Shown here: in pieces, positions 1 to 9,560 of the stretch | Numbering within the stretch: position 1 is the first letter of the stretch | Layout: every line of letters begins with the position of its first letter | Origin: Deltaproteobacteria bacterium | GTDB taxonomy: Bacteria > Desulfobacterota > Syntrophia > Syntrophales > UBA5619 | Assembly: GCA_016935075.1 (NCBI GenBank) | Contig: JAFGRP010000174.1 | Location: forward strand, 1-39,898 | Direction: 5' to 3' | Length of the DNA: 39,898 nucleotides | Program-made: the position numbers and the translations under genes | Notes under the pieces: generated by a model | The model's database searches: none | What the model was told of the DNA's origin: nothing | Seen by the model: the letters and a program-made list of their open reading frames with translations, nothing else

Positions 1-1
1 G

Positions 2-841
2 ATCATCGGCGTCGTCCTCAACGGCCTCAAGGCGGAAATCAGCCCGGATTACGAATATCACGATAAATACTACTACTATTACGGCAGTGAACGGAAAAAA
101 ACTCTCACCGTATGGGAAAAAGTATTGTCCTTGTCGGGAATGGATAAAAAAAATGTGAAGGATCCTCCCGAAAAATCGAGTAGTGCAAAGAAAGAAAAAA
201 AAAGACCGCAACGGGTTGCCGATGGCAAGTCCGGCGCCAGGTCCGGAGTTTTGAGGATTGGCCTATTGCTTCTGGCGCTTGGTTTGCTGATCGCAGGTCT
301 ATATTGCCCGGAGATGATTGGCAAGTTCGTCCATGTTTTGGAAAAACCGGACGATGTCATCGTGAAGCCCCCTTCTGCAAAGGTTCAAACGGCTCCGATA
401 CATGCTTTGCCGCCTAATACTGCTGTTGATCCGGGTGCTGCCGTATCTTATTCCCAACAGGGGGCATCCGTGATGGTGGGAGGGAAAAATGCAGAAGAGC
501 GGGAAGCCGCTATAACCATGGCGCAGGATACACCGAACCTGCCCTATACCATTCAGGTGCGTGCCACGCAGGATGTTCGTGTAGCCAAAAATACAGTCGA
601 TGCTTTAAAACGACAAGGCCATGACGCCTTCAGCGAAATGGTCGATATTGAAAAAAAAGGCATGTGGCACAGAATATTTATCGGCCGCTTTGCCTCTGAG
701 AATGAAACCCGGCAGTACGTCGAGACAAAAAAAATTGCAGCCGTTTATCCGGACTTCATGATCCGTCAGGCCACGAAAATGGCCGGCAAGGATTCAGAAA
801 ACAAGGATAACCCCTCAGAAAAGAAACCCGTGCCGCGATGA
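2..841 (+). CDS. C-terminal part of a probable BY-kinase (CpsD/Wzc-type tyrosine autokinase) fused to a TM helix and SPOR domain (5' truncated by window)
   Basis: Frame 2 is open from the window edge: IIGVVLNGLKAEISPDYEYHDKYYYYYG (BY-kinase-like end with Tyr cluster) runs without a stop into ...VLRIGLLLLALGLLIAGLY (TM) and LPYTIQVRATQDVRVAKNTVDALKRQGHDAF...WHRIFIGRFASENETRQYVE (SPOR-like). The track ORF 125..841 is its 3' part. Confidence 0.75.
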   Translation: MIGVVLNGLKAEISPDYEYHDKYYYYYGSERKKTLTVWEKVLSLSGMDKKNVKDPPEKSSSAKKEKKRPQRVADGKSGARSGVLRIGLLLLALGLLIAGLYCPEMIGKFVHVLEKPDDVIVKPPSAKVQTAPIHALPPNTAVDPGAAVSYSQQGASVMVGGKNAEEREAAITMAQDTPNLPYTIQVRATQDVRVAKNTVDALKRQGHDAFSEMVDIEKKGMWHRIFIGRFASENETRQYVETKKIAAVYPDFMIRQATKMAGKDSENKDNPSEKKPVPR

Positions 842-1083
842 ACCTTTTCAGGCGACGACATGTTCGATACAGGAAACCCGGGACGCCATTAATGTGGATG
901 GCGATCATATTGATTGTGGTGGTTATTCTTGCCGCCGTTCTGGGATTGGGAGGAGGCGCCATCAATTTCATAGAGAAATACTTCGGTTATCGGGACGATT
1001 CATACCGGCCAATGGATACGGACCGACAAACCACTGATCTATTACAAGAGCGATCCCAATCAACCCATCCATCCGGACGATAA
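838..1083 (+). CDS. small single-pass membrane protein, unknown function
   Basis: 81 aa; ATGA overlap with upstream stop; hydrophobic stretch PLMWMAIILIVVVILAAVLGLGGG followed by polar tail. Confidence 0.65.
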   Translation: MNLFRRRHVRYRKPGTPLMWMAIILIVVVILAAVLGLGGGAINFIEKYFGYRDDSYRPMDTDRQTTDLLQERSQSTHPSGR

Positions 1084-2477
1084 TGTTTAGAGCGGAAATC
1101 GACAGCAGAGCCATTCTTCCCTTTTTGGCGGTTATTCTGGTAACCCTCATCGGAGGGATGTACCTGCCCCAGATCTCGATCGGCGTCGCTTTCGCCGTTG
1201 TCGGGGCCATTATCCTGGCATTGATCTGTTTCGTGAGTCCGGCTCTCGGTCTCTACATTCTCATCTGTGCCATGTTATTGGGACCGCAATTCGGGACCGG
1301 GGGCCTGACGGGAGAAGGGGTGCGCAGCAGGGGCTTGACGTTGCGCCTGGATGATTTTCTCCTGCTGGTCATCGGGTTCAGTTGGTTTTTAAGCACGGCC
1401 GTCCATAAAGAGCGGGGTCTGTTTCTCAAGACGCCCCTGAATCGTTATATCGCATATTATTTCATTGCATGTCTTGTTTCCACGTTGATCGGATATATGA
1501 TGGGACGGGTCAAGGGTATAGCGGGCATCTTTTTTGTTCTTAAATATTTTGAGTACTATATCGTCTATTTCATGGCTGTTAATTATTTGAAAGAAAAAAA
1601 GCAGATGGAACGCCTGGTCTTCATGATGCTGATCGTCTGCATGGTTGTTTGTGCGATCGCGATCTATCAGATTCCTTCCGGCGTTCGCGTGTCAGCGCCT
1701 TTCGAAGGAAAAGAAGGCGAACCCAATACCTTGGGTGGTTATCTGTTGTTGATGCTGTCCGTGGTCATGGGACTTTTATTTAATAATTACGGCACAAAAA
1801 AACAGAAAATCTTTTTAGGGACACTCGTTTTTTTCATTTTGATCACCCTGGCCGCAACCCTTTCCCGAAGTTCCTGGCTGGCACTGGGACCGATGCTGCT
1901 GGCCCTGATCTGGTTCAGCCAAAGAAAAGCTGTGGTGATCATCCCGCTGATCTTCCTGGTGATCATATCCGCCTTTCTGTTACCCACGGCCGTGAAGGAG
2001 CGGGCATTATACACCTTTACCCAAAAAGCTGAAGAGGGCCAGGTGAAGGTGGGGGGGGTCCGCATCGATACCTCCACGTCCGCCCGCCTGAACTCATGGA
2101 AAAACGTTCTGACAAGGGATTTCATACAACAGCCCTTGATCGGCTATGGCGTTACCGGGTATTCTTTTATTGATGCCCAATATCCCCGAGTTTTGGCGGA
2201 GACCGGCATCTTGGGGATGTTTTTTTTCATCGTCCTGCTGGTCGCCATTTACAGAAACGCCGTTCAAACCTGGCGACGATATGCAGATGATCCTTTCTTT
2301 CTGGGCGTTTCCACGGGCTTTCTGGCCGGTTTTTTTGCTATGCTCACCCATGCCATCGGGGCGAACACATTCATCATTGTCCGGATCATGGAGCCATTCT
2401 GGTTTCTGACGGCAATCATTATCATGATTCCGCAGATCGCGCCGTCATCCCAGACGGAAATGACGGTCTCCAAGTGA
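1083..2477 (+). CDS. O-antigen ligase/polymerase-like polytopic membrane protein
   Basis: 464 aa, many TM segments; LIGYGVTGYSFIDAQYPRVLAETGILGMFFF resembles the conserved Wzy_C/O-antigen ligase region. Confidence 0.8.
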   Translation: MFRAEIDSRAILPFLAVILVTLIGGMYLPQISIGVAFAVVGAIILALICFVSPALGLYILICAMLLGPQFGTGGLTGEGVRSRGLTLRLDDFLLLVIGFSWFLSTAVHKERGLFLKTPLNRYIAYYFIACLVSTLIGYMMGRVKGIAGIFFVLKYFEYYIVYFMAVNYLKEKKQMERLVFMMLIVCMVVCAIAIYQIPSGVRVSAPFEGKEGEPNTLGGYLLLMLSVVMGLLFNNYGTKKQKIFLGTLVFFILITLAATLSRSSWLALGPMLLALIWFSQRKAVVIIPLIFLVIISAFLLPTAVKERALYTFTQKAEEGQVKVGGVRIDTSTSARLNSWKNVLTRDFIQQPLIGYGVTGYSFIDAQYPRVLAETGILGMFFFIVLLVAIYRNAVQTWRRYADDPFFLGVSTGFLAGFFAMLTHAIGANTFIIVRIMEPFWFLTAIIIMIPQIAPSSQTEMTVSK

Positions 2478-2633
2478 CAAGTTGGTTATTTTGAGCGATA
2501 ATAGAACAGGCCATCCGGCTTTGTCGATGATGGCGCTCCTCTGTAATTCAAGGGGCGGAGCTGTATCATCAACCATGCAAAGCCGTGCCATTCGCGTCGC
2601 AGATTCGGACAAACGCCGCAGGATCGGCTTGCC

Positions 2634-3494
2634 ATGGAACACATGACCGACAGATCATCCACATATTTGCAGGAAACCATCCTCATTATCGAACCCGGTC
2701 GCACGGAGAAAAACTACTGGGCCGATCTCTGGCGCTACCGCGAACTCTTTCTGATCCTGGCCTGGCGGGATATTGCCGTCCGTTACAAGCAAACCGTCAT
2801 CGGGATTCTCTGGGCCATCCTCCGGCCGCTTCTCACAATGGTCGTCTTCACGGTTATTTTCGGACGCATCGCCGGGCTTCCCAGCGACGGCGGCGCCCCC
2901 TACGCCCTGATGGTCTTTGCGGCCATGCTGCCCTGGTCCCTCTTCTCGAACGCGCTGAGCGAATCCTCCAACAGCCTGATCGGAAACGCCAACCTGATCG
3001 GCAAAATCTACTTCCCCCGGATGATCGTTCCGGCGGCCACCCTTGTCACGGCGTTCATCGATTTTCTCATCAGCTTGGCGATCCTCCTCGTCATGATGGT
3101 CTGGTATCAATTCGCTCCCGGATGGCAAATCGTCTTGCTGCCGGCCTTCATCATCCTGGCCCTGTCGGCCAGTCTGGGCCCCGGCCTCTGGATCACGGCC
3201 CTGAACGTCAAATACCGCGATTTCCGCTATGTGATCCCCTTTGTGGTGCAGTTCGGCCTCTACATTTCCCCGGTCGGCTTCAGCAGCGGTGTCATCCCGG
3301 AGAAATGGCGGTTCCTTTACAGCCTTAATCCCCTGGTGGGGGTGATCGACGGCTTCCGCTGGTGCATCCTCGGCGGCAACAGCCCGCTTTATCTTCCCGG
3401 ATTCCTGTTGAGCCTGGCCGTTATCGTCTTTTTTCTGTGGCTGGGCGTTTCACGCTTCCGGAAGACTGAAAAAACCTTTGCCGATTTGATATAG
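2634..3494 (+). CDS. wzm: polysaccharide ABC transporter permease (Wzm/TagG type)
   Basis: RELFLILAWRDIAVRYKQTVIGILWAILRPLLTMVVFTVIFGRIAGLPSDG is typical of ABC2 polysaccharide exporters; adjacent to Wzt-like ATPase. The start could instead be the ATG at 2643. Confidence 0.92.
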   Translation: MEHMTDRSSTYLQETILIIEPGRTEKNYWADLWRYRELFLILAWRDIAVRYKQTVIGILWAILRPLLTMVVFTVIFGRIAGLPSDGGAPYALMVFAAMLPWSLFSNALSESSNSLIGNANLIGKIYFPRMIVPAATLVTAFIDFLISLAILLVMMVWYQFAPGWQIVLLPAFIILALSASLGPGLWITALNVKYRDFRYVIPFVVQFGLYISPVGFSSGVIPEKWRFLYSLNPLVGVIDGFRWCILGGNSPLYLPGFLLSLAVIVFFLWLGVSRFRKTEKTFADLI

Positions 3495-3501
3495 AAGAAC
3501 C

Positions 3502-4797
3502 ATGTCCGATTCTGTCATTAAAGCGGAGAATCTTGGAAAACGATACACCATCGGCCACCAGACCGGGAAGGGCGACCGGGCGACATTCCGGGAAGCGCTG
3601 CTCCGGCACATGCGGGATCTCTGGAACAAAACCCGGGACCTGGCTCAGGGAAAACCGATCATCCAGGGTGACACGCAGGAAGAGGTGTGGGCCCTCAAGG
3701 GCGTGAGTTTCGAGATCCGGCGGGGCGAGGCCGCCGGCATCATCGGCCGCAACGGGGCAGGCAAGAGTACGCTGCTGAAGATCTTGAGCCGTATCACCGA
3801 GCCGACAGAGGGACGGGTGACCATCAAAGGCCGCGTCGCCAGCCTTCTGGAGGTGGGAACCGGTTTCCACTCGGAACTGTCGGGGAGGGAGAACATCTAC
3901 CTGAACGGGACGATACTGGGCATGACCCGGGCCGAGATCAAACGCAAATTCGATGCGATCGTCGGCTTCGCCGAAGTGGAGAAATATCTCGATACCCCGG
4001 TCAAACGTTATTCCAGCGGCATGTACGTCCGGCTGGCCTTCGCCGTTGCCGCCCATCTGGAGCCGGAAATCCTCGTTGTCGATGAGGTTCTGGCCGTCGG
4101 GGACGCTGAATTCCAGAAGAAGTGCCTGGGAAAGATGGGCGAGGTCGCCAAAGCGGGTCGGACCGTCCTGTTTGTGAGCCACAACATGGGCGCGGTGCAA
4201 TCGCTGTGTGGAACGGCCTTTCATCTGGAATCGGGTCGCATCGCACAGACCGGCGATTCCAAGACGGTGGTTTCAAACTATCTTTCCGGTTCCGGTCGAA
4301 ATACCTCGGTGATGAAATGGCGCGACGAATCAGCGCCGGGAAATGAGGATGTCAGATTGAAATCGATCGGTGTTAATACGGGGAACCGTGATGATCGCGG
4401 CGTCTATCAGAGCCGAAACAGTATTTTCGTCGAGATGCAATTTACGGTCAATAAGATCCACTCCGCCCTTTGTATCGGTTTCGACCTGCTCAATTCTCAG
4501 GGCGAGACCATTTTAAGGAGCTATCAGACGGATATGTCCCCCGCAGACTGGCCAAAGGTCAGACAGGGGGATAATCTCTGGCGTTGCACGATCCCCGGCG
4601 GTTTGCTGAACGGCGGAATCTATAATCTTTGCCCGCGGATCGGATTGCACAATCTCAATTGGATTGTCTATCTTGGGACTGTCGTGCAATTCGAGGTCAT
4701 TCTCGATCATGGCGTTTCTCCTTTTTGGAGTTCCCTGGACAGCCGCAGTCGTCCGGGCATCATCGCCCCTGTATTCAAATGGGAATCCGGGCCCTGA
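3502..4797 (+). CDS. wzt: polysaccharide ABC transporter ATP-binding protein with C-terminal Wzt-type glycan-binding domain
   Basis: Walker A GRNGAGKSTLLK, signature YSSGMYVRLAFAVA, Walker B EILVVDEVLAVGD; extra ~160 aa C-terminal beta-rich region (residues ~270-431) as in Wzt_C. Confidence 0.92.
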   Translation: MSDSVIKAENLGKRYTIGHQTGKGDRATFREALLRHMRDLWNKTRDLAQGKPIIQGDTQEEVWALKGVSFEIRRGEAAGIIGRNGAGKSTLLKILSRITEPTEGRVTIKGRVASLLEVGTGFHSELSGRENIYLNGTILGMTRAEIKRKFDAIVGFAEVEKYLDTPVKRYSSGMYVRLAFAVAAHLEPEILVVDEVLAVGDAEFQKKCLGKMGEVAKAGRTVLFVSHNMGAVQSLCGTAFHLESGRIAQTGDSKTVVSNYLSGSGRNTSVMKWRDESAPGNEDVRLKSIGVNTGNRDDRGVYQSRNSIFVEMQFTVNKIHSALCIGFDLLNSQGETILRSYQTDMSPADWPKVRQGDNLWRCTIPGGLLNGGIYNLCPRIGLHNLNWIVYLGTVVQFEVILDHGVSPFWSSLDSRSRPGIIAPVFKWESGP

Positions 4798-4810
4798 TAC
4801 AGTGACTGAA

Positions 4811-5722
4811 ATGAGAGAAAGCGAAAGTCGCATCAGGCGTTTATTCGGGCACCTGCATCAAGGAACGCTGATCGAACGTATCCGGGAGGAGTGGCGGGCG
4901 CATATCAAAGCAAGACGAACCCTTTGGTGGCAGAAACAGACGGGGAAAAGAGAATCTGTCGTCTTCGATCTCCAGCCCGGGCTTAGAATGATGCTCTATT
5001 TCGACAGCAGGCTGAGCCGGGAAATCTATTGCGGTTCTTTCGAAAGCAAGGAACGTCAATTCATCAACCGTTATTTGAGGCCGGGAGAAATATTTGTGGA
5101 TGTCGGCGCCAATATCGGGATGTTCACGCTCATCGCATCGCAAAGGGTTGGTCAACAGGGACGGGTATACGCTTTCGAACCCTGTTCCGTGACCTATTCG
5201 CGGCTGGTTGGAAATGTCGATTTGAATGGATTGAAAAATGTGAAGTGTCTTCAGATCGCCCTGTCCGATCGTTCCGGGGAGTCGGCGATGAATGTATCCC
5301 TGGACGGGTACGATGCATGGAATTCCTTCGCGCAACCGGCGGCGGGAAATTCGTTTGCCCAAGAAAAAGTATGCGCGGCAAGGTGGGATGACTTTGCGGT
5401 AGAGCATCACCTCGCCGGCCGGGCGTCCCTGATGAAAATAGATGTCGAAGGTTGGGAAAGCCATGTCCTGTCGGGCGGTCGGGAATTTTTTGGCAGGCCG
5501 GATGCGCCGGTTCTGCAAATCGAATTCACCGACGAGGCCAGTCAATCCGCGGGGACGTCCTGTGAGGCCCTATATCGGCAACTCGAAGCTCTCGGTTATC
5601 GAATGTTTATTTACGAAGCGAAAACACGAAAACTGATTCCCGATCCCCTGCGCGAACGTTATCCCTATCTCAATTTGTTTGCGGTCAAACAGCCGGAAGA
5701 AGTCCAGGCGAGACTCGAATAG
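4811..5722 (+). CDS. FkbM family methyltransferase
   Basis: EIFVDVGANIGMFTLIASQRVGQQGRVYAFEP...LMKIDVEGWESHVLSGG. Track start 4664 overlaps wzt; ATG 4811 or GTG 4802 is more plausible. Confidence 0.85.
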   Translation: MRESESRIRRLFGHLHQGTLIERIREEWRAHIKARRTLWWQKQTGKRESVVFDLQPGLRMMLYFDSRLSREIYCGSFESKERQFINRYLRPGEIFVDVGANIGMFTLIASQRVGQQGRVYAFEPCSVTYSRLVGNVDLNGLKNVKCLQIALSDRSGESAMNVSLDGYDAWNSFAQPAAGNSFAQEKVCAARWDDFAVEHHLAGRASLMKIDVEGWESHVLSGGREFFGRPDAPVLQIEFTDEASQSAGTSCEALYRQLEALGYRMFIYEAKTRKLIPDPLRERYPYLNLFAVKQPEEVQARLE

Positions 5723-5758
5723 GGCCATTCCTGTCCGTCGAATGCCGGGATCACAACG

Positions 5759-6589
5759 ATGAATGCCACGGATTCGATAAAAGAACTCCTGAAAAGGATC
5801 GCACGGCGCTGCGGGTTTGTCGTGCAACGGTACGATCCGCGACATCCGCCGTCAAGATGCTCTCTCCAGAGTTCCATGAGAGTAGCCCACGCAATCGGGT
5901 TTGCGCCCGAAACCGTCATTGACGTCGGCGCTGCGCGTGGTTGTTGGTCCGCGGAGGTTTCAACCATCTGGCCGGAGTCTCACTATATTCTGATCGACCC
6001 GCTTGAAGAGAATCAAGATGATCTCAAAAGCGTGGGAAAAAAGCTCAAGCATTCGGATTACAGGATAGCGGCGATGACCGATCGTTCCGGGAATCTCACC
6101 CTCAACGTTCATGCCGACCTGGAAGGTTCTTCCATATTTTTGGAGCGGGAAGACGGCATCAACGGCATGCCCCGTGAAATCGAATCGCTGACCGTGGACG
6201 ACCTGGTGTCCGATATGGGCCTTCGACCCCCCATCCTTTTGAAGGCGGACGTTCAAGGGGCGGAAATGCAGGTTATCATGGGAGCGAAGCGGACATTGCC
6301 CATTGTGGAGATGATCATCCTGGAGGTGTTGCTGTTCGACATTTATCAGGGGGAAAATCCCCAGCTATTCGATACGGTGTCTTACTTGAAGTCCAATGGT
6401 TTTGTGACCTGGGATATCTTCGGAATGGGCTATCGCATGCTCGACGACGCCCTCTGTCAGGTCGACATGGTTTTCGTCCGGGAGGGCGGCCTGTTCCGGG
6501 AATTCCACCAGTATGCCAATCGGGACCAACGGCAGGAACAATTGGCTGCCATTAAAAGAGACAATCCCAAACGTTTGAACCAAAGATGA
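5759..6589 (+). CDS. FkbM family methyltransferase
   Basis: ETVIDVGAARGCWSAEVS...LLKADVQGAEMQVIMGAKRTL, FkbM-like motifs. Confidence 0.82.
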   Translation: MNATDSIKELLKRIARRCGFVVQRYDPRHPPSRCSLQSSMRVAHAIGFAPETVIDVGAARGCWSAEVSTIWPESHYILIDPLEENQDDLKSVGKKLKHSDYRIAAMTDRSGNLTLNVHADLEGSSIFLEREDGINGMPREIESLTVDDLVSDMGLRPPILLKADVQGAEMQVIMGAKRTLPIVEMIILEVLLFDIYQGENPQLFDTVSYLKSNGFVTWDIFGMGYRMLDDALCQVDMVFVREGGLFREFHQYANRDQRQEQLAAIKRDNPKRLNQR

Positions 6590-7461
6590 CAGCCACACCC
6601 AAAATCAGCATTGTCACCCCCTCATACAATCAGGGAGAATATCTTGAGGCAACGATCAAATCCGTTCTCGATCAGGCTTACGAGGGGTTGGAGTACGTCA
6701 TCGTCGATGCGGGATCATCGGACCGCAGTGTCGATATCATCAGGCATTATGAAAAGAGACTCGCGTATTGGGTGAGCGAGCCGGACGCCGGACATGCCGA
6801 CGGCATCAACAAGGGTTTCGCACGGACGCATGCCGGAATCATGGGGTGGATCAACAGCTCCGATGTCTATTACCCCTGGACACTGAAAACCGTCGTCCGG
6901 ATATTTGAAGATCTGCCGGAAGTCAAATGGATTTCGGGCATTCCGACTATTGTATCTGATGGGGCCGTGCCGAAAAGAATCAAAGCCGACCACAGAAACC
7001 AATATGACTTTCTCTCCGGTCGTTATAACTGGCTGCAGCAGGAATCCATGTTCTGGCGGAGAGGTTTATGGGACGAAGTCGGGGGGAAACTCAATGCGAA
7101 TCTGAAGTATGCCTGCGATTTTGAATTGTGGTTAAGGTTTTTCCGAAAAACTTCATTATGCTATGTCGACACGATCCTTGCCGGATTCAGAACCCATGAA
7201 AATCAACGCGGCGCCGGCGCCGTGGACGTTTACCGTGCAGAAGCTGCTCAGGCCTTTGCCGGTTTCCGGCGATTTTATGGAAATCGTGACCGCCTGCGGG
7301 CTAATTTTATCAGACTGACAAACGGCAGGCAGGGACGGCTATTTAGAGCACTTCTAAGACACTTCGGGCTTATTCGCTGGTATGCCCATCCCCAGATTTT
7401 GTTTGATTTTGAGGAGAAGCGATGGGTGTTGGCCAAGGATTCGGGAGCGGATCTGTTCTGA
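6586..7461 (+). CDS. glycosyltransferase family 2
   Basis: PKISIVTPSYNQGEYLEATIKSVLDQAYEGLEYVIVDAGSSDRS...INKGFARTHAGIMGWINSSD; ATGA overlap with upstream gene. Confidence 0.93.
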   Translation: MTATPKISIVTPSYNQGEYLEATIKSVLDQAYEGLEYVIVDAGSSDRSVDIIRHYEKRLAYWVSEPDAGHADGINKGFARTHAGIMGWINSSDVYYPWTLKTVVRIFEDLPEVKWISGIPTIVSDGAVPKRIKADHRNQYDFLSGRYNWLQQESMFWRRGLWDEVGGKLNANLKYACDFELWLRFFRKTSLCYVDTILAGFRTHENQRGAGAVDVYRAEAAQAFAGFRRFYGNRDRLRANFIRLTNGRQGRLFRALLRHFGLIRWYAHPQILFDFEEKRWVLAKDSGADLF

Positions 7462-7524
7462 TTTGATCGGGCTGGAGATGATCAGAGGTGCTCGTTGGCA
7501 AATGACACTGCCGGGTGGTGAATC

Positions 7525-8541
7525 ATGATGGCGGGCCGCGCATCGGTTGACAAAAAATACATTGTCACGATGCGTCATAAAAGGGGGATGCACACCGACG
7601 TCTATGAAGACTTCGAAGCGGACCTTATCCGATACACCGGCTGGAAGGCCGTCCGGGGATCCTTCAATATCCTGGAGCGCATTTTTGAAAAATTTTTTCT
7701 GCCCCGTCTTCATTATCGGACCTTTCCTTTAAACCTTCCCTCGCTGCATCGCAACAGGATCTACTTCTCATCCCTTTCAGGGATAGAATACATAAAAATC
7801 TTTCAACATTATTCGTTTCGCGCAAAACTCAAGGCGATCTACCAGTTCGACTCCTGGACGCATGATAATGCCGTCAACGAAAACGCCTTCCGGTCATTCG
7901 GAATCAACATCGCCTTTGTTTCCATCAAAAGGGCTGCCGAGTATTTCAATGCATTGCGGATTCCCGGTTTTAAAGCATACTGGATACCGGAGGCCATTCG
8001 CTGCGACCGTTATCGCTGGCTGGATTATGGGGACAAGAATATTGACTTTTTGCAGTACGGGCGGCGCTGGGATTGGATGCACAAACAATTGCTCGCCTTT
8101 TGCAAATCAAGGGATCTCCGTTATCAATACCCTCAGGACCGGGACCATGACAAAAGCCAGTTTACAGACAGGGAGGCGCTTCTGGACGGATTGGCCAAAT
8201 CCAAAATCGCCGTCTGTGTTCCTAAAACGATTACCCATCCTGAGATTCACGATCTCTCCACCGTCACAACGAGATATTTTGAGTGCATGGCTTCGAAATG
8301 CCTGATCCTGGGGCATGCGCCCGAGGATCTCATCGCCCTGTCTGGATACAATCCGGTTGTGGAGGTCGATTATTCCGATCCCGTCGGCCAGTTGGAATAT
8401 CTCCTGGACCACTATCTCGGATTTGTCCCGCTGATTGAAAAGAATTATCGGATGATAAAAGAAGGACACCAGTGGAAAAACAGAATCACGGAGATTGCCA
8501 GAATCATTGACAAAGCCAGCGGTTTCGAAGGGATGACATGA
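7525..8541 (+). CDS. GT-B glycosyltransferase-like protein (glycosyl transferase group 1-like C-terminus)
   Basis: 338 aa; C-terminal TRYFECMASKCLILGHAPEDLIALSGYNPVVEVDY resembles the GT group 1 donor region; flanked by GT genes. Confidence 0.65.
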   Translation: MMAGRASVDKKYIVTMRHKRGMHTDVYEDFEADLIRYTGWKAVRGSFNILERIFEKFFLPRLHYRTFPLNLPSLHRNRIYFSSLSGIEYIKIFQHYSFRAKLKAIYQFDSWTHDNAVNENAFRSFGINIAFVSIKRAAEYFNALRIPGFKAYWIPEAIRCDRYRWLDYGDKNIDFLQYGRRWDWMHKQLLAFCKSRDLRYQYPQDRDHDKSQFTDREALLDGLAKSKIAVCVPKTITHPEIHDLSTVTTRYFECMASKCLILGHAPEDLIALSGYNPVVEVDYSDPVGQLEYLLDHYLGFVPLIEKNYRMIKEGHQWKNRITEIARIIDKASGFEGMT

Positions 8542-9560
8542 AAATCCTCTTCAGCGGACATCATAATCCCCATTTTTTTACCATCACAGAATATCAGGAA
8601 AGTGCAATCAGGTCGTTGGGGCATGAACTTGTTGTATTTGAAGATCGACAGCACAGAATTCCGGGAAGGTTGAGGAAACGGTTCAACTTCTTACATAGAA
8701 TTGATCAAAAAATAATTAGTCGACAACTACTTTCACTTGTCTGGGCCACCATGCCGGACATAGTTATCGTCCAAGGCGGATACAGAGAATTACCGGATAC
8801 ACTGAAGAGGTTAAAAAAATTTGGGACGAAAACAATTTTATGGACAACCGACGCCCCCATATCATTTCAAGTTATCATAGAAACGGCACCACTTTACGAT
8901 TATATCTTTTGTTTGGGCACTGAGGCCATTGAGTTACTTGATCGGGCTGGCATTAAAGGCGCTCAATGGTTACCGATGGCATGCGATCCCGATTACCATC
9001 ATCCTGTCAAATGTACACCCGATGAATTGAAAAAATTTGGCAGTGATGTCGTTTTTGTCGGCTCTTACTACCCGGAACGGGCGACGTTGTTTGAGCGCTT
9101 GTTAGTGTTGAATTCTTGCGAACTTGCGATATGGGGACCAGGCTGGAATGCCCTGCCAGCTGCTTCCCCATTGCGAAAACATATAAGGGGTCTCCATATC
9201 CGTCCCGAAGAATGGCTGAAGATATACAGCGCCGGTAAGATTGTCCTCTCTGCACACTATCATGACCCGCAGGGAGTGATTCCCGTTTATCAGGCCAGCC
9301 CCCGGGTCTTTGAGATCATGGCCTGCGGGGCCTTTCAGCTTTGCGACGATCAACGGGATGTGTTCGCGCTCTTCAAAGACGGGCAGGATCTTGTCAAATT
9401 CTCGGACGGGAAAGATCTGGTTGCCAAGGTGAAATATTATCTCGACCATCCCGAAGAGAGAAAGGCGATTGCATCGCAAGGCAGGAAGACGGTGTTGGCC
9501 CGTCACACCTATCGGGACCGCGTCAGGGAATTGTTGGCAAAGATTGGCCATGATGTCTGA
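8538..9560 (+). CDS. CgeB-like glycosyltransferase
   Basis: ASPRVFEIMACGAFQLCDDQRDVFALFKDGQDLVKFSDGKDLVAKVKYYLDHPEER is typical of CgeB/GT group 1 proteins; ATGA overlap with upstream CDS. Confidence 0.78.
   Translation: MKILFSGHHNPHFFTITEYQESAIRSLGHELVVFEDRQHRIPGRLRKRFNFLHRIDQKIISRQLLSLVWATMPDIVIVQGGYRELPDTLKRLKKFGTKTILWTTDAPISFQVIIETAPLYDYIFCLGTEAIELLDRAGIKGAQWLPMACDPDYHHPVKCTPDELKKFGSDVVFVGSYYPERATLFERLLVLNSCELAIWGPGWNALPAASPLRKHIRGLHIRPEEWLKIYSAGKIVLSAHYHDPQGVIPVYQASPRVFEIMACGAFQLCDDQRDVFALFKDGQDLVKFSDGKDLVAKVKYYLDHPEERKAIASQGRKTVLARHTYRDRVRELLAKIGHDV

Noticed and set aside
2585-3328. 247-aa plus-strand ORF overlapping wzm
   Set aside because: Alternative frame of the permease, Arg/His/Pro-rich composition typical of off-frame translation.
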